DNA of 64,000 nucleotides. Origin: Lycorma delicatula. Lineage: Eukaryota > Arthropoda > Insecta > Hemiptera > Fulgoridae. Both the position numbers and the translations under genes were made by a program. The stretch covers positions 167,010,575 to 167,074,574 of the forward strand of contig NC_134455.1 of assembly GCF_047948215.1 (NCBI RefSeq), read 5' to 3'. Of this stretch, positions 11,257 to 24,400 are shown one piece after another. The notes under the pieces are model-generated. The model ran no database searches. It was not told where the DNA came from and worked only from the letters and a program-made list of their open reading frames with translations. Numbering within the stretch: position 1 is the stretch's first letter; each line of letters begins with the position of its first letter.

Positions 11257-11962
11257 TTGGGAGAATAATAATGCTAAATAACAATAAACCTGTTCAATGT
11301 ATAAAAACTATCAGTGTATTGTAATTTTTTCACAGCAATAGTTCGGTTAGTTTTTAGATTTTTCAACTAAATTGTTTTTTAGATTTTTCCCTCGCGGCTT
11401 AGCTCGTGAAATACATAATCAAAATGACAAACAAAAATTATCATCACAATGTTACCATATCATAAATATTGATTAAACAGCGGTAGCAAAAAACGGCAAA
11501 AATGTGAAAAATATATGTTTTTTCACCCCTAAAATATTATGATAAAAAAACCCAAAAATGGTTTTTAGATATTTATCTGAAGTCTGTTTGCAAGCCTCAA
11601 TCTAGTGAATATCTTGTTTAGTATAATTGGAAATGGGGAAAATTTTCAATCAATGTTCTAAACGTTTTCACCTTTCTTCACCCGTTTCCTGTCGAATTTC
11701 AAAATTTTAGAAATTAGTTTTGAAATATTCGCATGAAAATTACACCCACCGAGATTCAACTTCATATCTTCATTTGTTACCGAGAAATTAAAAAAAGATA
11801 GTATATTGCATTGTTATTCCATTTTAAACTTTTAAAGTAATTTCAAAAAACCTGCTTCGTGTGCACTTAACACCGTAAGGAGAACGTGAATACAAATTTT
11901 CATAAATTTATCTTCAGTAGTTTTTGCTGGGCGTTAGACTCACGACATGTTATTTAATATTT
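11253..11962 (+). repeat. Dispersed repeat family D, copy 1
   Basis: This aligns with 44213-45115 in the same order: GAGAATAATAATG, CCTGTTCAAT, TATCAGTGTATTGTAATTT, GTATAATTGGAAATG, CCTTTCTTCACCC, CATATCTTCATTTGTTACCG, AAATTTTCATAAATTTATC and TGCTGGGCGTTA. Copy 1 has one ~165 bp internal unit where the 44 kb copy has two. No protein is encoded. It is likely a non-autonomous element or an untranslated region of a larger one; the class is unknown. Confidence 0.7.
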
Positions 11963-11974
11963 ATGGATATATAT

Positions 11975-12330
11975 AATTTGTTGTCGCGGCTTCGTCGGCG
12001 ACAGATCTACTAGGTGAATTAATTTAATCATATCTGTCGCGTCTTAGTCCGCGACAGATTTCTTGCGTTTCCCATCACAGTCAGAGGATGTCTAGCCAGG
12101 AGGCTCTGCCCCCTGGCACCTCTTGTATTCATTAAACTCATGGTTGTGAGAATAATAATAAACAGAAATTAAAGCCTGTTCAATTTATAAAAATTATCAG
12201 GGTACTGTAATTCTTCACAACAACAGTTTGGTCAGTACAGGCGTTAACTTTCTCCATGTGCCGTTCGTGAAAAGAAAGAGTCAGTAGTGGAGGCTGCATC
12301 GGATCCTTGCAAACGGAGATTTGACACGGT
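11975..12330 (+). repeat. Dispersed repeat family D, copy 2 (5' part)
   Basis: It starts with two stems: TGTCGC/GCGACA (11982-12003) and CTGTCGCG/CGCGACAG (12034-12057, 8-base loop). It continues CTTGCGTTTCC, CAGAGGATGTCTAGCC, a GCCAGGAGG..CCCCTGGC hairpin, then GAGAATAATAATAAAC and CCTGTTCAATTTATAAA as in the 44 kb copy. It stops being alignable after about 12240-12330. So copies 1 and 2 lie next to each other, each incomplete. Confidence 0.6.
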
Positions 12331-13289
12331 CATATGCGTCCGAAAAATACATTACATTATACTTTGATGTTACTGAAGGGATCTAGTCTATATTAAAAAA
12401 GCTTTACACTGATATGTGCTAATTCATGCTGAAGCATCAAAATCGAAATCTCAACATTGACGGTTGTTATTTGTAGGAGTATTTCCTGAAAAATACCAGA
12501 AATACTTTCAGTACTAATTTGTATTTTGCTTTCAGACACTTCCTAAAAAATTTTACTCATCTAGAAAATAATAAATTAAAAAATTTTCATCAGAATGTAG
12601 GGCTTTGATAAGTTACTTAAACATTTTTTCTGTACTTTTAATTTTGTTAGTAGTTGGTTGTAATTTGCTTATTAAACTCTCCTAATGCAAAACAATCATC
12701 GATTTGTAACTTTTATATTATGATTTCTTATTTTTATTTTCGTTTTGTGCTTGTACAGAATATCTATAAGTAGACATGGCGAATTTACAAGCAACAGTAT
12801 GAAAATGGAATTATTGTTTAGAATGACCGCAAAGTAGCAGTTTATAAAATTCCCTTATACTTGAAGTACAAGTTAAACTACGAGCAGTGAGCAAGTTTCC
12901 CCTGAATATTGCCATCTGGTGATCTAAAATTTCAAGACAATTAGAATAATCTGGATACACAAACACGTAACAGAATTATACACTTGAAACTGTAGTTTTA
13001 ATATTTACGACTATATTTCTCAAATTTAACAGTTTCTTACTGCTGTAGATGGCATTCAAATCTGTGGCTTTACTATAACCCATTTGCTACGTACGGTTGA
13101 AAGAATCGGGAATAAAAAGTTTCATATTTGGGACATTTTAGACAAAGTTTGTGGAATGGATATTTTTTTTGGAAATTGTATCCAGTACCGAGATCAAAGT
13201 AAAAAAAAATATTTCGCTATCAGTTTTTGAATTTCAGAGTGGCATGTACTAGCGCAGATTAGCAGTTCTTTCTTTTGGTTATAATAGAA
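12331..13289. other. AT-rich intergenic stretch
   Basis: I see no gene, RNA or recognisable repeat here. Confidence 0.5.
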
Positions 13290-13735
13290 AATCAGTCGGT
13301 TATATAATGCCTGCTGGCAGGTCGTCGCTTTGCAGTACTTCATCATTCTGTGCCAGTCTCTAAGTTTTATCATATATTTTCTCCTTTCTTAATTGAATCT
13401 TTCATCTCGTACCGCATTCTTCCTCTTTCTTTTTTCACGAAACATTCCCTCAGTTGCGATCTTTAGCAGATATTTTCTTCTCATCCACTGTTTAAGCCAA
13501 TTTATCTTTCTTCTTATTTAAACATTGTCTTCCGTACCCGACCTTCGAAGTTCTTTTTCATTTCTTACTGTATTCTCCTGTCTTTCACTTTTCATTTTTC
13601 TTCATATCCACATTTCAAGGGACCTCCAATTTCCTTTCATCCTCTTTCTTTAGTGTTCATACCTCAGGGCCATGCAATAAATGCTATAGTCCATATATAT
13701 AGAACTTTTCTAGTCACTTCCTTAATTTTTTGTTT
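13290..13735 (-). mobile_element. LINE reverse transcriptase C-terminal remnant
   Basis: Read on the minus strand from about 13735 it gives IWTIALYCMALRYEH, then lysine/arginine-rich WRSLKCGYEEK, FKRK-like NWLKQWMRRK and DWHRMMKYC before the 3' end. These are degraded forms of the VWSIALYG..TW and following connection region found after the RT domain of a widespread insect LINE type that differs from the one at 5576-6550. Stops and frameshifts are frequent. No RT palm is present, so this is a 5'-truncated, old copy. Confidence 0.55.
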
Positions 13736-14948
13736 ATTAGTGTCAGTAGTAATTAGAATCAATGATAATTAATTAATTTCAAAGATATAAATAGTTACAG
13801 CATATGTTTTTCTTTAAATAAGTATTAAATGTGACAAAAAGGTTGTTTAACTAAATTTGTTTAATTAAATTGTTGTGTATATGAATCGAATATAAATTGA
13901 TATAAGTATCTAATTAAGACGACAAAATTAGTGATACTGACCTTTGCACAGAAGTTCATCAGATTTAAAAACTACTTGAAAACCCAACCGATTGGAGTGG
14001 TGCTTTTTTAAATATTGAAAATATGAGAAAAATTAATCTTTTTTCTTTTATTTTTAAATTATAGTATTTACATAAGATAATAATTGAGGGATTTTTCTAG
14101 CAAACAACACTTGACTACAACCGACAAGCGACTCCTACTGATAGGAATTAGTAGTAGATCCGATTTGAGTCCAATTATAGGTTTTTGTAAATAGCTAACT
14201 ATTTCTGTCACAGTGCGAATCCTCGGCTTCCAGACAGGTTTGTGCGGTTATTCTCTCGAAGGCAATCAATTAAGAGATCCATCCGAAGATTACTTCCGTT
14301 CTATAATGTGAGAAACGAGGACTCGCTTATAAATTTCAGATATTTTCTGAAATGCTTAAGCGTTTTCTGAAACTATACTTTCTGATAAAGATAATTGACG
14401 ACTTACGTAAAATAGAGACAGCATGTATTCTAAAAACGGCCTTGCTGTATTCTTTCTGCACGATAAAGACCATCCTTGCCCCTACGGTTCCAAACATCAA
14501 AAGAAATTCCGGACTCGTTCAGGTGTTCCTTTTTTTACTCAGTTCATACAGCTAGATACTCTGGGTAGAATTTGCACACAAAGTAAAGACCGGAGTAGGT
14601 GTCGTCCAGCTGAGATTAGGCTTTAGAGCTCTGAATCGACCTTAGTTTTACAGGAAGGAATACCCTTCCTGGTTGGTTAAGGAAAACCAGAGTTCATTCT
14701 TTTGTTTCTATTTTTTTTCTTTAAAACAAACGCATTGGCCACAGAATTCTTCTTCGTAACTATTTCATTCATTTAATAACAAAGTTTTTTTATTCACTGT
14801 GAATATATTCTTAGCAATCACAGAGAAAATGATGCACTTTTTGATATTCTGCGTTACATCCTACCCTACTAAACTCGATTCGTTAGTATATGTCTCATAG
14901 TGGTCAGGTGTACACTTGTTATATTATATATCGATATACCGTACATAT

Positions 14949-14950
<2 letters not shown>
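13736..14950. other. Intergenic stretch
   Basis: No gene is recognised. A 67-codon frame at 14423-14626 lies in DNA less AT-rich than its surroundings (14140-14680), but I can assign no family. It might be an exon, though I see no strong evidence for one. Confidence 0.4.

Positions 14951-14952
<2 letters not shown>

Positions 14953-14986
<34 letters not shown>
14953..14986. repeat. (TA)n microsatellite
   Basis: About 17 uninterrupted TA units. They stand directly upstream of the dispersed repeat at 14990-15420. Confidence 0.95.
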
Positions 14987-14989
<3 letters not shown>

Positions 14990-14990
<1 letters not shown>

Positions 14991-15420
14991 TGAAGTTTTG
15001 GGAAAATTTAGTACTTTTTAATCGGATCCGAATTTTCGGACGAAAATCGCAAATATCTCAAAAACGATCCGTCCTAGCGCTCTAAAAAATTTTTTCGACT
15101 CCCTCGTTAATGCTTCGTCCGCTCCTAAAGGTAACCGTTGGATGGTAGTATTTTCAAGTGCCCCCGGGGGCGCCGTTCGGAAATTGGGGTGGGGTGACAC
15201 CGTAATATCTCGGCAACCGCTCGTCCGATTTCCATGATTCAAATGTATCAGCAGGTAGAGCGACAACTGTTTAACGCATCGCGTATACTCTTGATTGACC
15301 GGATCTTTGTTATCCGGAAATTAAATCGTTTAGCCCTACGTTTTGATTGTTCTCACCCACCGTAAAACGTACCGATCCGATCTTTCGCTAAACACGTTCA
15401 AACCTGTACGCTAGCGCAGC
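14990..15420 (-). repeat. Dispersed-repeat candidate with GC-rich core
   Basis: This GC-richer block (15090-15420) stands out from its surroundings. On the minus strand it holds two copies of the shared phrase: CATGGAAATCGGACGAGCGG then TTGCCGAGATATTACGG, and later GGACGGATCG then TTTTTGAGATATTTGCG. A GGGGCACTTGAAAATACTACC-like block lies between them. Phrases of this sort are typical of untranslated parts of arthropod mobile elements. The class is unknown and I see no terminal repeats. Confidence 0.5.
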
Positions 15421-15542
15421 TCTAAAGTATAAATTTATGAAGACTAAATGTATAAAATTAAAAATATATAAAAATATACATTAAAATTATACATTAAAAT
15501 ATATTAAAATTTAAAAAAAATTTAAATACAGTGAAAAGTAGA

Positions 15543-15957
15543 AAATAAAAACTATGTAAAAAAATAATTTTAAAACACCATTCTTAAATTAAATGCACTA
15601 AAATGTAAAAAATAATTTTAGGACGGTATCTCAGAATCGATTTGACAACAAGCTTTGATGGTGATATGCAAGATTATGTGAAAGTCATAGCTTCAAATTA
15701 AAAAGTTTATGTTTTTGCCAATTTTTTTCTTACGTGTAATGAATGGCCTAAAGAGTGGGGTGCAAACACGCATAAGAAAAGATTGGCAAAAACATCGAAC
15801 TTTTAATTTGAAGCTATGACTTTCACGTAATCTTATGTATCACAATCAAAGCTTGTCAAATCCGTTGTGAGATACCGTCCAAAAATTATTTTTTACTTTT
15901 TAGGGCGTTTAATTTAAGAGTGGTGTTTTAAAAATTTCTTTTGTATATTTTTTTATT
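15543..15957. mobile_element. Long foldback element (MITE-like)
   Basis: Two arms of about 190 bp, 15543-15738 and 15766-15957, are inverted copies of each other around a short spacer (about 15739-15765). Matching landmarks are AAAACACCAYTCTTAAATTAAA, GGACGGTATCTCA, AAGTCATAGCTTCAAATTAAA and TTTTTGCCAAT. I estimate the arms at 80-90% alike. No protein is encoded. It could be a foldback/MITE transposon, or an inverted duplication. If transcribed it would form a long hairpin suited to Dicer processing. Confidence 0.85.
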
Positions 15958-16148
15958 TATTAGATTGTTTTTCTTCATAAAATAATGAATATAGCGGAAA
16001 ATCCCGATTCGTTAGTATCAATTTCTAGAGTTAAATTTATAATTTAACTTTCGTTATATCAATTTTCTTCATTTCAAAAAAAATATTTTTACGCAAGAGG
16101 TAATCAATTTTGGACACTTAATAATCCCATTCCCAGACGCCGCTCGGA

Positions 16149-16179
16149 GTGCCTAGCTGCGGAGGCATGCCTTAGGCAC
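16149..16179. repeat. GC-rich hairpin
   Basis: GTGCCTA (16149-16155) pairs with TAGGCAC (16173-16179) over a 17-base loop that itself holds GGCATGCC. It resembles the short GC-rich stems near Helitron 3' ends, but no CTRR end follows. Confidence 0.5.
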
Positions 16180-19100
16180 GCTCTGCCATTTTTTTGCTTC
16201 TGTTGATGATGTAATTATCTGTTCCTACATTACATTGTAATAATTTCTATTAGGTTGCAAATCATCATATGTTCTAATTTGTTGTAAGAGTGATGCTGAT
16301 TACTTTGACTTAGAATAGTTGAAAAGCAATTATTTTTAACCGATATCTAAATCGGTGAGAAAAGTTTCTTAATAAACTTGTGGAGAGATTAGTATAAACA
16401 TTTTCTGAATTTTCTGATAACATAAATAATCTAAATATCGATAGCGAATGACAACATCTTAATGAAGGTAATAAATTACTCCAGATAGAAAATTCCCATA
16501 AATTACTCAAATCAGCAATTTGCGAGTGTATACTACCCAACTAGTGCGTCAAATATGTATGAATTTGTGATTTGTGAGTGATGTATTAAGATCTTTTTTC
16601 GTGATGAAAGCGAGTCAGTTGTTGCAGGAGATGTTGTTTGAATCTAACTGATGCTTGTGATACCGTTGACCGTAAAATAATTGTATAATATTATCTGAAG
16701 AGGTTACCTCAGTAAAACGCTAGGGAAAATATTTTTTTTTTAAATGTTGGAAATGAATTACGGTTGTTGGAATATGGAACAAGTTTAATCGCTTTCAAAA
16801 GAGTGTTTTAGGTAGATAGTAGTAACCTGTGCGTTAATTTTCCATTCTTTAATTATCTATAGAGTTTTTATTTATTTTAAATTAAAGATTTATTAAACAG
16901 ACCGTTATTCCATTCACATATAATTTTTTTTGTGAAGTTCAACGATTGAAATTTAGGAAAAGTACGGATAAATTTTTACGACGACCGTACTCGAAAATGC
17001 TTCTATCTGTTTATGTTACGTAAGGCTATAGAGTCGTTTGTACCGTTCTCCTGCTGCTGGATAAACAATAAAAAATACTGGAGGTCTTTGACACTTTTAT
17101 CCATACCCTTGGTGTTTCGCAAGTAGTAAAAACTTGCACTCACATCTGTTTATCAATTTTTATATGAAGTAACGTAAAAAATAACGTCTTGTTATTCGTA
17201 TATCCAATTTAAATTGTGATATGTTCGTGCGATATTAAAATAAATCATACTTATTCGTTTAACCAGATGTTATTTTTCTTTTCTCTATGTCATCTCATGT
17301 CAAATGATACATTGTTATTGTGTGTATGTGTATGTGTGTATGTGGTGTTTTTGCAAGAAAGTCGTATGCACGCACATATAAGAGATACACTCTTGTCATA
17401 TAAGTGCATACGTACACACTACAAAACATACCTGTTTGTATGTATATGTATGATTGTAATAATCAAGTAAAGTTGTTTTTTCGAATAACAAACAATCTCG
17501 CAAAAAATATTCTGTCAGTTAATAGTGATTTCAGTTTTGCTCTGTGGAAAGTCTTAGCATAAACAATTCTTTATTCCTTTCTTATGATAATTTTATAATC
17601 TAAATTTGTTTGTTCGTTACTATTCCTTGTATTTATAACTATTTCTTTTTTTTCATGGAAGCATGTACTATTCAAGTGACTTCAACATTAGACCCGGTCA
17701 TCTTCCTTTACGCCGCTTGGCCATTTCTTTTTCCATTTACTTCTTTTAATAAACGCTTCATATTATTGGTTAATTTTACTTCCGTTTGTCGTCTATAAAG
17801 TCGTTTAATAATATTCCATTATTGTTCTTTAAATTTTCTAATTTTCCAGTACGTTTGGCCAATTCTAAATTAATTCTTAAGTTTATTATTTAAACTGATT
17901 TCTTAGCTGCAGTTCAGTTTATGATTTCGTTTACATTCTACATATGAGCTCAATCACCGATGAATTTCATCAAATGTATACGCCGACCGGTAATGGGTGA
18001 CGGCTAATGAAAACCGGTAATAGGATTAAAGAACTATAATTTTACTGAAATAATCGTAACAGTACCAAGAATTTGTTTAATTTTTCTTTTGTTAGAGCTA
18101 AACATCTATTTTTGAAAAATTTAATTTTAAGTAGGGTAAATATGAATACTCTATGTATTATAGCAGTTTTACAAAATTATCAAAAAGTAATGCGCTCAGG
18201 AAGCCTTTTCTGCAAGATAAACTTTGTAAAGAAAATTATTATTTAAATGTACTACAATTCTAAGATTTATTATTCTTTAAAACTAAATTTGGATGTGCTA
18301 CTTTACCATGTGGCATGTGTTGTGTGTACCAAGTCCTAGTTTATCCATTACGGATGTTGTAAGGGTCACCTGAATTTTCACCTGTGTTTTACCCTTAACG
18401 TACGTAGTAGGTAAAATTTCCTGTCTCCCGCAAAGAAAATAGGTTTGTTTGGTCACTCAAGTATCTAAATAAATACAAAAAATTTCAGCAATTCGCGTTC
18501 GATTTTGATGATCAGCAAGCATCAGTTATAAAGATTATGCTGTTGTACGAAAAGCGTTTCTGATTGCTACATCTTTATGGCGGTTACTAACCATGCGAGT
18601 AAGTGATTACGTTATCATCATTGATATCATCATCGTTATAATCTTAAACGAAACATCCTTGTTCACCAAAATTATCTAAATATCTCCAATAATTTTCTTT
18701 TTAGTCGCGAATCTATTCTATCATCCAGATTTCAAGTTATATTTTATATCTCAGCCCAGTTCACAGTTTCTCGCCTTATTGATGACTACTTCATGGACTT
18801 TTTTACTTTTTGGGCCATCTGCATAAGAAGATCCAATCTCAAAACTTCAAAAATTTAATTGATATTTGCTAGTAGTTATAAAACGTTTTATAAGTTTAAA
18901 AATTTCTATTTCGTTATATATATATATAAAATTTATTTTGTACCGATGTCTTGAGACAAGACACCATCTTACTTAAGACTGAGTTTCCTCAGACTGAGTT
19001 AATTATAATAATATCTTTTTTCTTTCACTTTAAATTTTGAGCGTTAAAGCTGAAACAATATAATAGTGGAGGAATTTAAATTTATAAAGGTGAACATGAA

Positions 19101-21430
19101 ATATTATGTGGCTTTTAAATTTTAAATGTATGGATAGTGTATTACTGGGAATGTTTGTACTTTGATGTCACCGACATTACGGCGATGGGGTTGAATACGA
19201 CCGGTAATATATTCTGTGCGGTTTTCCGACGTCTTTCTCTCTTTTCAGTCGCCTCCTTTCTCATTCGTGCCTGCTCTTTCTCGCTATCACACTCTCTATA
19301 ACTATCTCGTTCTCTATACGATCCTTGCGCGTCTGTTAGTCGTGGTTTAGCTGTAAAGAAGGTCACTGTGCTAGGGGTGAACTCTTTATAGCAGATAAAT
19401 TCGTCTCCACCGGTGGAAATGGCTCATCCGGATCACCGAGGACAAAGTTTACGGTCTTTTCCCCTTTCATTATTTCTTTATCGCTTTGTATATTTTTATT
19501 TCAACATGACCCGCTACTATTTTTCTTACGGAATCGAACAATTAGTATTGTTTGAGAACACTTTGTAATACGATCGAGTCGAATTCAATGCTGGAGGTCT
19601 TTGTTCGATATAATTGTTTTTATAATGAATTGAAAACCGATTATATCGATTTTATCGAAGAATAATATCGATATCAAGAGTCACATTATGTACGTATAAT
19701 TTGTTTCAATAGCTCCAAGGAATAGGGCTGTTCGCTAAACCACAGCCCCGCACGCCAGATCGTGACTCACAGTCAGTAATGCACATCATATCGCATACTA
19801 CTAGCGCAAATATGTAGGTAGATAGCGTAATGTGTATGTATGTATTAAAAAGATTATTATATACGAAATCACAGCCGCCTACTAACTTCTAAGAATGTGG
19901 ATATTAAATATAATAGATGAATATATTTCATTTTCAAAACTTATTTAATTTTTAAAACTTACAAGAAATATTATCTAGGGTGAACTGTTAGGCTTTGTTT
20001 AAATTTTTCATTAACAAAAATTTAAGTCGAGAAAAATTTTTAGATTCCATTTTGGAAAAATTGTTTACATATAGAATTTATTTAAGGTTTTCCGTAATTA
20101 AGTTACAACTTTGTGTTTTGTATGTGTTTGTGAGTGCGTGTGTAGGTGTGCCAATAATTATAATGATTTTTATAAATACACTTAGTTTATAAGTTTTACC
20201 GAAAGAAGAGAATTACATTACGAAATATTTGCAGAATTTTAATTAATTACATACTTCAGTAAGTTTCTCACAACTTACCATAAAATCATAAATACGTTGA
20301 TATTACGAAGAGTAAAATCTCCAAATTAGAAATTTTCTTTTACGCTTTGAACGTCCGACTAAACAACACAATTTCAATCCATGAAACAAAAAACACCAAA
20401 ATTTAATTTCTTAAGTGATAAATTTGTAGAATGTATTTCGAAATCTACAGAAACTAAGAGTAATTTACAGTTAGTTCCAAGGATAAATAGATGAAACTGA
20501 AATACTAAACAACACGCCGTTGTAATTAAACTGAACTGCTTTTACTTTTACAATTATAAATCATAAATAAAAAATTAATTGCTACAACAGTAACTTGTCA
20601 CGTGTAATAAATTATCTTATTCACGCTTTTAACTATCAAAAATTACTGTAAAACGTAGCTATATTATTTTATGTATTAAAGTCCTACTAGATATAAAAAT
20701 ATTATATTTGGTTTTGAATTGATGAATTATGAGCTTAATAATTTTTTTATTACATTATTGGAAAATTTAATTTCATTGTCATAATAATTTCGTATTTCGG
20801 TTGATCAGAACTTGTAGTTGAGATATATAACTACTTATATATGTATACAAATATGTAGGGTTACAGGTATTTAATTCTATATGACTGATAGGAAAGAAGG
20901 GTTTGAGATTGTTTAGGATATGGTGTTAACAGTGTTTAGATTTGCAAATAGTAAATTAGTAACGTACTGTGATCGGTTAAAGTTTAGCCCTTTCTTATTG
21001 GCCAATTCTTTCCGAGCTGTGACTGGTTACCAAATGAGGAATTGTGATCGGTTGAAATTTAGTTTGTTCTAAATTGTAATAATATTACGTATTGTTTTAT
21101 TATGTTGATAGGGTTTATGTTTCAAAACACAAATTTTGGGAGATAGCTACTTTATTGTTACAACGTTGTCCACGAGTGTTAGTTAAAAATGTAATAATAT
21201 TCTTCTGTATTAATACTAATAAAATACAAACTTGAATGTCCGTGTATGTGTTTTGTAAGTTTGTCTCAAGAATCACATCAGTCAGTATCTGACTGATTCT
21301 TTCATCAGAGATTATATTAAAATTTTCTTAATTTATGTAGACGTTAAATTATTAAAGAATTCACAATTAGTGTGAAAAATATCTTAAAATTATGGAAAAT
21401 GTTATTTTATAGCATTATTTTTCGTGAAGC

Positions 21431-21490
21431 AATTTTTTGAGGCCCTAATAAAAAATCAAGCCCGGTCAGAAATTACAGGTTGTTATTCTT
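21431..21490 (+). repeat. Third copy of the 10964 repeat unit
   Basis: It has TTTTTTGAGGCCCTAATAAA, then CAAGCCCGGTCAGAAAT and a GGTTGTTATTC end, matching 10964-11020 and 11109-11165 in order. Confidence 0.4.
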
Positions 21491-24400
21491 TGTTATTGAG
21501 GCTTTATCATGAAAGCTAAATTTAGTTAAGTACAGTTTATGATATATTGAAATCGGTTCATTGTACATGATTATCGCTGTTTTTGTTCGGTACCAAACAA
21601 AAGTGACTGAAAAAAGTGTTAGAATTCATTAAGCATGAAGTTATTTAAACGTGTAATAGTTTAAATAAATGAAATAAAATTTAACGTAGTAATTCACGCA
21701 CCGTGTAAAAGTCACGTAGAAAAAGTAATTTACCACATAAATTTCACTGCAAACAGACATTTTGATATTCAGAACATTTTAATACACTTAATCATCATCG
21801 GTCGTTGGTCCAACACAAAAATAAAAAGAGTATTAATTTTTTATTCTTTTTTGAAATAGGAACCTTATTTTTCTACTTCTGAATATTAATTATGTGGTAG
21901 AGCGCCAAGAAAAATCAAAATCGGAAGATTACTGAATAAGAAAAACAAAGGAATACATGTTTAAAAGAAAAAAACTAACTGTGAGAACAAAACGTAGATT
22001 ATACTAAAACTTTTTTCAACAGTTTAACATAAAACAAAAAAATATTATGATAGGCTATTAATTTTCACTGATAAACATAATGTTTGTTTCATAACATATG
22101 ATACATGAATTTAGTCTCTTTTTTGATGCTGAAAACGAATTCGTGTCTTCGAACTCAAAAACGAAGTCAGAATCTTCCGGTCACCCACCATTTTTTAAAA
22201 ATTTTTAAATTTTAATTAAAGAATTTTTTTTCATTTTTCAACATTTAGTTAGCATTTTAATCTCCTATATCGTATTTTTTTAGCTCATTTTTATTGTTTA
22301 ACTTTGGTAACAAATTTGTAAGCTATAAATAAACAATACTAGACAAAGAATTAAATCATATCATACCGAAACAAGTTTGTAACAAAACAGAGAGGTCTTC
22401 ACTGGTAATAAGTTTTATTATTACTCTAGTAGCGTTGATAACCGGCTAGCGTTATATGTTTTCTGCTAAAGTTACTATTAGCAATTTTTTAAGATCGATA
22501 AACGATTATTTATTAATCATAAAGTGTATTGGATTTGAAGTTGATTCCCCACTAAGCATTTTTGGGTTTGTATATTATTTTCACTACTCAAATGTGTCGA
22601 GAATTGGAAAGTTTAGCGTTCGAATAAAATTGTTAATGTTCCATTTTTAGTATCTAGTTAAAATGCGTACATCATTGTGTTGTATTAATGTTGTTACATC
22701 AACCGTTGTCCCGTTTTATTTGGAAAACCCCTGTAGTTAATAGAACTCTAGTGTCAAATTAATCAGGCAACATGAGAGCTCACTTGCAAGTAAATTATAT
22801 TTCTTTAATCGGGTTTGGAAACCTTTTCCTGCATCATCAGAGGATAATAGTAGTTGACCAGTAACTGTCCATTAACCCAATTCGTACCGAGTCGGATTTG
22901 TAACCTATGTGTTTATATTCAATAAAGTTGACAAGATTTATGAATATCTGAAAATTAAAGTTGAAATAGAATATTCCGAAACCGAGTTAAATAAAACTTG
23001 TTGCAGTTAAAACCCACTTGTTTTATTTACACCTGGTCTGATCGCATAAGAAATTAGTTATTTTACGATACAAGGTGAGTTGATGTATTTTTTAAATTAA
23101 AAATACACTTGTTTGGTACTCACCATTTTAATTAGTTTTGAAAATTGCACTAGTATATTAATACACTACAACGATATTTAGCAAAATCTGGCGTTGAGAA
23201 TACAAGTTACCACCATTAAATTATACCAGTCGTGTAGAATTAAAGTACGCCTGTAATTTCTTCAGGACAGTGAACGAATAGATAAAAAAATAAACAAATA
23301 AACATATCAATGAAACAGAAACATGTAAACTCGAGTTTTATAACGTTAAAGAGTTAAGTTTTAGTTTAGACCACACCCTGTCACCTAAAATTCACGTAGA
23401 ACAACTACTCAACGCCATAAATTATTTAACGGCAAGAAACGCACTTGATTCATACCTACCGACTCGCACAATGATACGTGGTACAGAACGAAACAAAACC
23501 GTACTAATGTAAGCAAATTATCAACATATGAAAACCAGCATTTATAGAAGCTTTCGGATTGAAGAATAAAACTGACCGAACTGGTAAATAGAAAAAATCT
23601 GTCTTTTAGAATACGATATATTAAAGAAAGTAAAGCGTGTTATTAGCAAAAGGTTTAAAGGTACGACACTGGGAAAAGAGACACACTTTAATCATAGCTA
23701 ATGTGAATTCTTAAAAGCTTTCCACCCTAATATAGCATATTCATAATATAGCATATAACTTTCTTTTAGTCTCTTAATAGAACACCAACACAAAAATTAA
23801 CAAAAACATAGATATTCTATGCAATTTAAAATTTCTTTTAAAAAGTCAAAAAAAGATGAAAACGTATACGTTAATACTCTTTAAAAACCTATACAATCGC
23901 ATAGTGTTATTACGAGTATATTAAACGGATAAAAAAATTTATGAACTCTGACCGTATCCTAAAAAACTATACTTCATAGAAAAAAAGCTATTAATATCTT
24001 CTATAGAACCATAGTAAAAAAAAGCAGTCCTTTCTTTATAATAAAAGTTAGCGTAATAAAAGAAAAAGGTTTTGAAAGCAAAAACTAAAATTTTGACAAC
24101 AGAATCTTCAAAAAAAATATTTAGTACTTAATTATTTAATGAAATATGTTAACTTTCAAAATTTGACAGTTTACTAAACTTTTAAAAGGTTCTTTTATGG
24201 GGAAAAAGTATATATTGATATGTTTTAATTTAAGAATAACTCAGTAGGTTATTGCAGATGCGATATATATATATATATATATCAATGATAAATCTATGAG
24301 CTTGTACTTCGTTTAAAATTTACATGAATTTATGCTAATACGTAACCATAAACTAACGTAAAATCTTAACGGTATTCACTTATTTTATGAGTTCGCTTAT

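Noticed and set aside
14423..14626. 67-codon frame in less AT-rich DNA
   Set aside because: No recognisable family; could be an exon but nothing supports it.
17216..17470. 84-codon + strand frame with Cys-Val repeats
   Set aside because: Caused by a TGTGTATG-type simple repeat.
18700..18860. Antisense reading with a YADG-like word, as in a reverse transcriptase
   Set aside because: No neighbouring RT motifs in order.
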